A DNA stretch of 64,000 bases from Phycisphaerales bacterium (GTDB lineage Bacteria > Planctomycetota > Phycisphaerae > UBA1845 > Fen-1342). The translations under genes and the position numbers were made by a program. Below the pieces are notes generated by a model. That model was given only the letters and a program-made list of their open reading frames with translations, was not told the origin of the DNA and did no database searches. The DNA is taken from NCBI GenBank assembly GCA_022839625.1, contig JALHJL010000012.1:16044-80043 (forward strand), given 5' to 3'. Shown here piece after piece: positions 58,146-64,000 of the stretch (positions are counted from its first letter, which is position 1; each line of letters opens with the position of its first letter).

Positions 58146-59678
58146 ATGTCCGAGAAAATCACCGATGTTCTGCTGGTAACCGACGATCCGCTCCTCCGGG
58201 AGGCGGTCAAACGTCAGCGTCCCGTTCGCGCGCGGCTGCAATCGATTGACACCAAGGAGCTTACGCGCGACCGCGCCATGCGCGCCCGACAGGTCTGGCT
58301 CGACCTCGACTCGGCCGGCGATGCTCCCTCCTTCGATGTCCAGCGGCGGGTGTACTTCTACTCGAAGACGCCGCCCGCAGTAGAGAAGCTGCCGCCCGGG
58401 ATGTTCATCCGCAAGCCCTGCCAGGCAGCAGTGCTGGAAGTGCTTTGGGCGGGCGTGAAGCTGGATTCCGGGAAGGGTCCCAAGGCCGCCGCGCGCCCGG
58501 CGGCACTCCATCTGCCTATCTGGCTCCTTGACTACCACGAGCTTGACCTGCGGGCGCTGTGTCGCAAATGCGTTCAGGGCCTGCGGGAGCGGTTGGGCTA
58601 CCAGGACGCATCGCTCTACCTGTATGACGCCCAGCACGAGTTGCTGACGCTGGCGGAGACCACGCACACACGGCCGATCGATCTGGCGGTGCGGACGGAC
58701 GCCGTAGGCACGAACCTGATGACCGCGGTGGTGCGCGCCGGACAGATGCTGCGGACGAGCCGTGTGAGCGCTGAGCTGGCCGCCCGGCGCATCGATTCGC
58801 ACGACGACCGGCCGTATGCCGACGAGGGCTGCCTGGTGGTTCCCCTGGCGGATGCGGGCCGGCTGTTGGGGGTACTGAGCTTCAGCGGTTGCGCGCGTAC
58901 GGCCAACACCGAGGTTGGATTGCCCCTTAACGAGATCTTTGCGTTCGTGGCCGGTGCACTGGCGCACGCCCGCGCCTACGAACAGGCCCGCCTGGAAGCC
59001 CGGGTGGACAGCCTGACCGGGCTGTACAACCAGCGCTGGATGATGGAGGCCCTGGAAAAAGAGATTCGCCGCGCGCAGCGGTTCGGCACGCCGCTGGCCC
59101 TGCTCATGCTCGACCTGGATGGTCTGAAGGCGGTCAACGACCGTGCCGGGCATGGCGCGGGGGACGCCGTGCTACGGCACGTCGCGAGCCGGATCAGCGC
59201 GGTACTTCGGCAGTTCGATGGTGCGGCGCGCGTCGGCGGCGATGAGTTTGTGGTGATGTTGCCTTCCACGAATCTCCAGGGGGCCCAACAGGTGGCGCGC
59301 CGGCTGCTGCAATCGATCCGCGATGACGTCGCCTACTGGGAAAACGGCCCGTTGCCGATCGCGGCGAGTGTCGGCGCGGTCGAGTGGTGCCCGGACTGGG
59401 ACGCGAAACGCCTGGTCGAGGCCGCCGACCAGGCCATGTATACCGCCAAGCGCCGGGGGCGCAACACCATCGTCTGCCAGCCGGCGGAACGACCGCCTAC
59501 CGTCCGCCTCGGCCGGGGTACACGCGCCGAGCGGCGCGGCGCAGGTCAATCGAGGTTTGCGATGGAACTGCCCGAGCAGCCAGGGCCGGCCGACCCGCCC
59601 AAAGCCTGCCCGGCCGACCTGCTCCCTGGCGAACCAGCGGCACCGAGTGCGCCGGCGGCGCGCTCGGCCGACGGCTAG
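58146..59678 (+). CDS. GAF-GGDEF diguanylate cyclase with receiver-like N-terminus
   Basis: 510 residues. Residues ~1-110 resemble a degenerate receiver fold (VLLVTDDPLLREAVKRQRPV). A GAF-like domain follows (ALCRKCVQGLRERLGYQDAS to GRLLGVLSFSG). The GGDEF domain (~290-450) has DSLTGLYNQRWMMEALEKEI and RVGGDEFVVMLPSTNLQGAQ, with an RQFD inhibitory-site motif five residues before GGDEF. It should make cyclic-di-GMP, subject to product inhibition. The C-terminal ~60 residues are Arg/Pro-rich. It diverges from the flagellar cluster, suggesting motility control. Confidence 0.92.
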   Translation: MSEKITDVLLVTDDPLLREAVKRQRPVRARLQSIDTKELTRDRAMRARQVWLDLDSAGDAPSFDVQRRVYFYSKTPPAVEKLPPGMFIRKPCQAAVLEVLWAGVKLDSGKGPKAAARPAALHLPIWLLDYHELDLRALCRKCVQGLRERLGYQDASLYLYDAQHELLTLAETTHTRPIDLAVRTDAVGTNLMTAVVRAGQMLRTSRVSAELAARRIDSHDDRPYADEGCLVVPLADAGRLLGVLSFSGCARTANTEVGLPLNEIFAFVAGALAHARAYEQARLEARVDSLTGLYNQRWMMEALEKEIRRAQRFGTPLALLMLDLDGLKAVNDRAGHGAGDAVLRHVASRISAVLRQFDGAARVGGDEFVVMLPSTNLQGAQQVARRLLQSIRDDVAYWENGPLPIAASVGAVEWCPDWDAKRLVEAADQAMYTAKRRGRNTIVCQPAERPPTVRLGRGTRAERRGAGQSRFAMELPEQPGPADPPKACPADLLPGEPAAPSAPAARSADG

Positions 59679-59684
59679 GTGCGT

Positions 59685-60581
59685 ATGGCAACGCTCCTCG
59701 CGATTCTCAACAACAAGGGCGGAGTGGGGAAATCCACGCTTGCCGTCCACGCCGCCGCGTGGCTCGCCGAACGCGGCCTGCGCGTGGTCCTGGTGGACGC
59801 CGACGCGCAGGCGAGCAGCTCCGAGTGGCTGGCGCGAGCGGCGCCCGAGGTTCGGGCGGTGCGGTGTGACACGTCCGCCCACCTGAACAAGGCCCTGGTG
59901 GGGCTCGCGACGGCCGCGGACGTGCTCGTCGCGGACGGACCGGCCGCCCTCAGCGCGGAGAGTGCGGTCCTGGCGGCCGCGGCCGACCTGGTCCTGCTCC
60001 CCATCGGCCCATCCATGATGGATGTCAATGCGTCGTACCACACGGCACGCCTGCTTCACCGCGTGCGAATCCAGGTGCACCGCAGCGCGCGGCCCCACGT
60101 TTGGGTCGTCATGAACCGCGTCCAGATACGGACGCGACTGGCGCAGGTGGCGCGCGCGGCGGCAATCAAGTACGGCTTTCCAGTTACACGCGGCTATCTG
60201 GGGCTGCGGCAAGCGTATGCGGAGGCGTGCGGGCGCGGGACGGTTGTCTGGCGCATGTCCGACGCCGGCCACTGCGCCGCGCCGGAGATTCAGCGGCTGT
60301 TCGAGGAGACTGTGGGAGCCCTGGTGGCGCGGCCGGTCTCCACGCCGCGTACCCTACCCGCCGCCGCGGTGCCGACGATGCCCCCTCGGGTCGATTCGTG
60401 CCTGCCGCTGGAAGCGCCCGACGTCTGCCCTCTTCCTTTCGGGGCGCGGGTGGGGGAGAGCAGTTCTAGCAGGTACCCTCGCCGGGACCGTCCCGCCGAC
60501 GCGGGACGAGCCGCGGGCCGCACCGTGAACTCTGGCGGACCGGCCGCGCGTGCGCAGATCAACGTCTGCGCGGAGCAGTAA
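59685..60581 (+). CDS. ParA/MinD-family ATPase
   Basis: 298 residues. Deviant Walker A: LAILNNKGGVGKSTLAVHAA; Walker A'-like DADAQASSSEWLARAAP; and VADGPAALSAESAVLAAAAD, all ParA-like. The C-terminal ~75 residues are Pro/Arg-rich and probably disordered. An in-frame GTG stands 6 bp upstream of the ATG. It follows the GGDEF gene by 6 bp and precedes proC by 3 bp. No ParB gene is present. It could position a cellular structure or stand in for FlhG, but the FlhG activator helix was not recognised. Confidence 0.88.
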   Translation: MATLLAILNNKGGVGKSTLAVHAAAWLAERGLRVVLVDADAQASSSEWLARAAPEVRAVRCDTSAHLNKALVGLATAADVLVADGPAALSAESAVLAAAADLVLLPIGPSMMDVNASYHTARLLHRVRIQVHRSARPHVWVVMNRVQIRTRLAQVARAAAIKYGFPVTRGYLGLRQAYAEACGRGTVVWRMSDAGHCAAPEIQRLFEETVGALVARPVSTPRTLPAAAVPTMPPRVDSCLPLEAPDVCPLPFGARVGESSSSRYPRRDRPADAGRAAGRTVNSGGPAARAQINVCAEQ

Positions 60582-60584
60582 ACG

Positions 60585-61403
60585 ATGCCCAGCCACTATG
60601 AGATCGGGGTCATCGGCGCGGGCAACGCGGCCGAGGGAATCGTGCACGGGATTCTGCGCAACAGCATTCTGCTGGAAGATCGGATCATCGCTTCCGACCC
60701 GAACCCCGAGCGGCGGCGGCTGTTCGAGCAGCGCTTCCACGTCTCGACCACCGAGGACAACCGCCACCTGGTGCGGGAAAGTTACATCCTGCTGCTCGCG
60801 ATCAAGCCGCAGCAATGGCGCGAGGCCGCACGCGACTTCGCGAACCTCGTCCGCGAAGACCACCTCGTCGTGTCGATTATGGCCGGCGTCTCGACCCGCG
60901 CGCTGGAAGCGTGCTTCCCCCACATCAAGGCCCGCGTCGTGCGCACCATGCCCAACCTCGCGTCGCATGTCGGCGCCGGGATGGCCGGCGTGTGTTCCGG
61001 CCGCTACGCCAGCGAGGCCGACCTGCTCCGGGCCCAGCGGATCTTCGAGGCCGGCGGAAAAAGCGTGCACGTCGAAGACGAGGCCCTCATGGACGCCGTT
61101 ACCGCCGTGTCGGGTACGGGGCCGGCGTATTACTACTTCTTTACCGAGGCGCTTGTGGAGGCGGCCACGCGGATCGGCCTCACGCCGCACTACGCCGACC
61201 TGCTGGCCAAGCAGACGGCCCTCGGTGCGGCCCGCATGATGCTCGAGTCGGGTGAGAAGCCCGAGCTACTGCGCGAGAAAGTCACCTCCCCAGGCGGGAC
61301 CACGGCGGCGGCGATGGCCTCTCTGCGGGACAGCAAGGTCTTCGAGAACATCGTCGCGGGCGTGATTGCCGCCTTCAACCGCAGCCGGGAATTGGGAGCG
61401 TAG
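60585..61403 (+). CDS. proC: Pyrroline-5-carboxylate reductase
   Basis: 272 residues. It reduces 1-pyrroline-5-carboxylate to proline with NAD(P)H. Rossmann start IGVIGAGNAAEGIVHGILR, then ILLLAIKPQQWREAARDFAN, VVRTMPNLASHVGAGMAGVC, VSGTGPAYYYFFTEALVEAA and the signature REKVTSPGGTTAAAMASLRD. Length and domains are standard. It is the last gene of a tight plus-strand set with the GGDEF and ParA genes, which is probably chance organisation. Confidence 0.96.
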   Translation: MPSHYEIGVIGAGNAAEGIVHGILRNSILLEDRIIASDPNPERRRLFEQRFHVSTTEDNRHLVRESYILLLAIKPQQWREAARDFANLVREDHLVVSIMAGVSTRALEACFPHIKARVVRTMPNLASHVGAGMAGVCSGRYASEADLLRAQRIFEAGGKSVHVEDEALMDAVTAVSGTGPAYYYFFTEALVEAATRIGLTPHYADLLAKQTALGAARMMLESGEKPELLREKVTSPGGTTAAAMASLRDSKVFENIVAGVIAAFNRSRELGA

Positions 61404-61619
61404 CCGCGCTGGCTCGGGAGGTATCGCCACGCGTGCGTGGTCTGGGGATGCGCCCAAACCCGTCCCCGAGATTCCGCCATCATCGTGTCGTTTAGCGCGG
61501 TACCGCGAGCGGCGCCCGCTGTCCGCGGACCGGCAGCGGCGGCTTGCCTCGGACGCTCACCAGGATTAGAGTCTTGCCTGATTGTGTGGGCCGAAAGCAA
61601 TCTACGCGAAGGAGAACAC

Positions 61620-62189
61620 ATGTCTCGACGGAACGCAGTGCTGACGTTCGTGGCGGCAAGCGCAAGCCTCCTCCTGGCCGGGTGCATGCCCAAGATGACG
61701 ATCGCCGAAATGAAGGCCGCGATGCCCGAACGGCCGGCCGAGCTGGACCGTCTCAACGCCTTCGTAGGGAAGTGGCAGTATGAGGGAACGGCCAAGTTCG
61801 CGATGCTCGATCAGCCGCTGAAGGCCGGCGGCCACTCGGAGGGTCAGTGGGAGGGCAATGGCTGGTACCTGGTCAACCGCAGCGTCATGACGATGGAACA
61901 CTTCGACGACTCGCAGGCTTTGGAGGCGTGGTCCTACGATGTCCACGCCAAGAAGTACCGGTCCATGTGGGTGGACAGCATGGGCATGATGGGCACCGGC
62001 GAGGCGACGTACGACGATCCGACACGGACTTGGCACTGGAAAGGGACCAGTCATAGTCCCTGGGGCCCGTCGTCCATCAAGGGCACGATGCACTTCGTCG
62101 ACGATGATTCGGTGGAGTGGACGTTCACCGAGCACATGGGGTTGATGAAGACCACGGAGATGAGCGGTACCGGCAAGCGCGTCAAATAG
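61620..62189 (+). CDS. DUF1579 lipoprotein
   Basis: 189 residues. AAGGAG precedes the ATG at 61620. Lipoprotein signal: FVAASASLLLAGC. The domain matches DUF1579: LDRLNAFVGKWQYEGTAKFA, EGQWEGNGWYLVNRSVMTME, EAWSYDVHAKKYRSMWVDSM, GTGEATYDDPTRTWHWKGTS. It is predicted to be a small beta-barrel like a lipocalin. Function is unknown. It is a single gene. Confidence 0.9.
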   Translation: MSRRNAVLTFVAASASLLLAGCMPKMTIAEMKAAMPERPAELDRLNAFVGKWQYEGTAKFAMLDQPLKAGGHSEGQWEGNGWYLVNRSVMTMEHFDDSQALEAWSYDVHAKKYRSMWVDSMGMMGTGEATYDDPTRTWHWKGTSHSPWGPSSIKGTMHFVDDDSVEWTFTEHMGLMKTTEMSGTGKRVK

Positions 62190-62610
62190 CCTGCCGGCCG
62201 CCGCGGCGCAGCGGCCCATCGCATCAATCGCCGCCGACGGCCTCCCGCGTGGGCAGGTCGCACCGCCGAGCCACGGTCCGATGGTTCGTTGTTCGGCGGG
62301 CGATTATCGGACGGGACTGGTCGGCGCGCGCCCGGTTCCGCGAACGCACTTTCGGACCCAAAAAGCCTCTATCATTCAAGCGCGGCTCGTGGTATTATCG
62401 CATTGTCCTGGCATCGGCTACGATGGTTCCCACCTTGGGCCACCACGGTCGAGGCCCAAACACGTTTGCACTCGCCCGGTCGCCCCGAGCTTTGCTGGGT
62501 CTGCGGCGGGTGGTCGATATGGATGGAGCGAAGCGAGCCGTGACCAGCCTTCGGCGGCCGGTGTTCGCCGACTCGCGCTGGTCCGCACCGACCCGAACAA
62601 AGGAGGTCAC
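62190..62610. other. Long intergenic region before the gingipain-like gene
   Basis: No gene with a ribosome-binding site was found. A TATTAT -10-like box lies at 62393-62398 without a good -35. The final 12 bases hold a perfect ribosome-binding site, AAAGGAGGTCAC. If transcription starts near 62405 the leader is about 200 nt; no known riboswitch was recognised in it. Confidence 0.5.
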
Positions 62611-64000
62611 ATGTCTAGGCGATCGGAAGTTGGCTGGATGAATGCAGACTGGCGTCGCGTGGCGGCCGTGTGCCTCGCGGCCACGCTGGCCAGCGTGGCG
62701 CTGGCGGGCAACCACCGTTCGGCGACCGTGGTGAATGTGCTGGAGAATACTGCTGACCGTGTCGTCATCGAGTACGCTATACCCACCTTCACGCACACCG
62801 CGGTTGCGATCGACGGACGCCTGTACACTCAGATCGCGGTGCCGGGCGAGCCGCAGTTGCTGATCGCGGGCGCGCCCGATCTGCCGCACGTCGCGCGCAG
62901 CATCGTCATTCCCGACAGCGGCGTCATGGATGTGCGCGTGATCGACGTCCAATACAAGGACATGCTCAACGTCGATCTGGCCCCCTCGAAGGGCAACCTC
63001 CTGCGCACCGTCGACCCGGCGGACGTCCCCTTCACGTTCGGCGCGGCGTACCGGACCGACGCGTTCTTCCCGGGCCCGCTCGCCGAGCTGCACGAGCCGT
63101 ACATTCTGCGCGACTGCCGCGGCGTGGTCGTGGACGTGTACCCGTTCCAGTACAACCCGGTGGCGCGCACGTTGCGCGTGTACAGCACGATCACGGTTGA
63201 GGTGCTGCGGGTCGGGCTGGGCGGCGCGAACGTCCTGGAGCGCAGTGTGGTTCCCAGCCGGCCGAGCCTGACCTTCGAAGAGCTGTATCAGGTCCACTTC
63301 ATCAACTACGCGCCGGACAGCCGCTATGCTCCGCTCAATGAGATCGGGGACATGCTGATCATCTGCCACGACGCCTGGCTGCCGAACATGCAGCCGTTCA
63401 TCGACCACAAGAACGGGATCGGCATTCCGACCACGGCCGTCGGCGTGTCCACCATCGGCAACAACTCGACCGCCATCAAGAACTACATCCAGAGTGTGTA
63501 CAACCAGGGCAACCTGGCGTTTGTGCTGCTCGTTGGCGATTCGGCGCAGGTGGCGACCCCGTCTGCCTCCGGCGGCTCGTCCGACCCCACCTATTCCAAG
63601 CTGGCGGGCGGTGACAACTATCCTGACATCATCGTTGGGCGTTTCTCGGCCGAGAATACGACGCACGTCAACACTCAAGTAGAGCGGACGATCCTCTACG
63701 AGACGATGCCGGCTACGCAGCAGGCCTGGTTCTGGCGCGGCATGGGCATCGCCTCGAATCAGGGCGCCGGTCAGGGCGACGAAGGCCAGGCGGACAACGT
63801 CCACATGGATGAGATCCGCCAGTGGCTGCTGGCGTTTGACTACACGCTGGTTGACCAGATCTACGACCCCAGCGCCAACGCGACCATGGTCACCAACGGG
63901 CTGAACGCCGGCCGGGGTATCGTCAACTACTGCGGCCACGGCAGCACGACCTCGTGGAGCACGACGGGCTTTTCCAACACGAACGTCAACGCGCTCGTGA
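62611..64000 (+). CDS. Gingipain-like C25 cysteine protease, N-terminal part (cut by window edge)
   Basis: 463 codons are visible and the frame runs off the window. A signal peptide (VAAVCLAATLASVALA) is followed by a propeptide-like beta-rich region (~30-230) and a C25 caspase-like domain start: LIICHDAWLPNMQPFIDHKN, the GGDNYPDIIVGRFSA signature, and GIVNYCGHGSTTSW with the catalytic histidine in CGHG. The catalytic Cys should lie just past the edge. Such proteases are secreted and degrade proteins or process surface proteins in Bacteroidetes and planctomycetes. AAAGGAGGTCAC precedes the ATG. Confidence 0.88.
   Translation, partial: MSRRSEVGWMNADWRRVAAVCLAATLASVALAGNHRSATVVNVLENTADRVVIEYAIPTFTHTAVAIDGRLYTQIAVPGEPQLLIAGAPDLPHVARSIVIPDSGVMDVRVIDVQYKDMLNVDLAPSKGNLLRTVDPADVPFTFGAAYRTDAFFPGPLAELHEPYILRDCRGVVVDVYPFQYNPVARTLRVYSTITVEVLRVGLGGANVLERSVVPSRPSLTFEELYQVHFINYAPDSRYAPLNEIGDMLIICHDAWLPNMQPFIDHKNGIGIPTTAVGVSTIGNNSTAIKNYIQSVYNQGNLAFVLLVGDSAQVATPSASGGSSDPTYSKLAGGDNYPDIIVGRFSAENTTHVNTQVERTILYETMPATQQAWFWRGMGIASNQGAGQGDEGQADNVHMDEIRQWLLAFDYTLVDQIYDPSANATMVTNGLNAGRGIVNYCGHGSTTSWSTTGFSNTNVNALV

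Noticed and set aside
59685..60581. Plasmid or chromosome partition locus around the ParA-like gene
   Set aside because: No parB gene and no parS-like 16-bp palindromes were seen beside it; the neighbours are GGDEF and proC genes.
62390..63939. Minus-strand 514-codon frame opposite the gingipain-like gene
   Set aside because: The plus strand has a perfect ribosome-binding site, a signal peptide and C25 protease motifs; the minus frame has none.

Overview
Organism: the window is GC-rich and reads like a planctomycete, most likely of the Phycisphaerae type. The pointers are one large single-strand flagellar supercluster ended by a small protein that begins MSTIPPN, an ECF sigma factor near a Ser/Thr kinase, a dockerin-tailed hydrolase, many lipoproteins ending in GGC or AGC lipoboxes, and dense GC-rich palindromic repeats. 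The assignment comes from recognised gene families and layout; no phylogeny was run.

Layout. 1-0.7 kb: tail of an HDOD protein. 0.98-9.6 kb: an electron-transfer locus. A minus-strand operon encodes a CbcL-like cytochrome c/cytochrome b fusion, a membrane-anchored triheme protein and an NHL-propeller protein with 19 heme motifs. On the plus strand stand a PAS-LuxR regulator and a nine-heme lipoprotein. Together they hold 39 haem-binding sites, canonical and variant, plus one damaged site. 9.6-13.7 kb: transposase debris, two glycosidase-like lipoproteins, and low-complexity DNA. 13.7-15.4 kb: cysC, a STAS protein and a DCC-family protein. 15.4-22.8 kb: a MerR/CarH-LitR-like regulator diverges from folE, a fasciclin protein, a DUF378 protein, a SOUL haem-binding protein, a lipoprotein, a dockerin-tailed alpha/beta hydrolase and a lipocalin. 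This gene set resembles light or photo-oxidative stress regulons, but the regulator lacks both cobalamin-contacting histidines. 22.9-30.1 kb: a Gfo/Idh/MocA oxidoreductase, an ECF sigma factor, an FGE-domain lipoprotein and a Ser/Thr kinase.

30.4-58 kb is one flagellar cluster read on the minus strand. In transcription order it holds a TPR protein, a FlgN-like protein, a histidine kinase, a sigma-54 activator, flgB, flgC, fliE, fliF, fliG, fliH, fliI, fliJ, a MotE-like protein, fliK, flgD, flgE, fliL, fliN, fliO, fliP, fliQ, fliR, flhB, flhA, flhF, fliA and small genes. A -24/-12 promoter lies just before flgB. fliM, motA, motB and flhG are not seen. 58-64 kb: a GAF-GGDEF protein, a ParA-like ATPase, proC, a DUF1579 lipoprotein and the start of a gingipain-like (C25) protease that runs off the window.

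The strongest cross-cutting observation is repeat traffic. A 146-bp inverted-repeat element occurs twice at full length and once internally deleted at the start of a lipoprotein gene. A separate ~95-bp palindromic element occurs at 0.85 and 41.3 kb. Repeat-like sequence also appears to have entered, in frame, an ECF sigma gene and the catalytic domain of a kinase gene. No tRNA, rRNA or CRISPR array was recognised.
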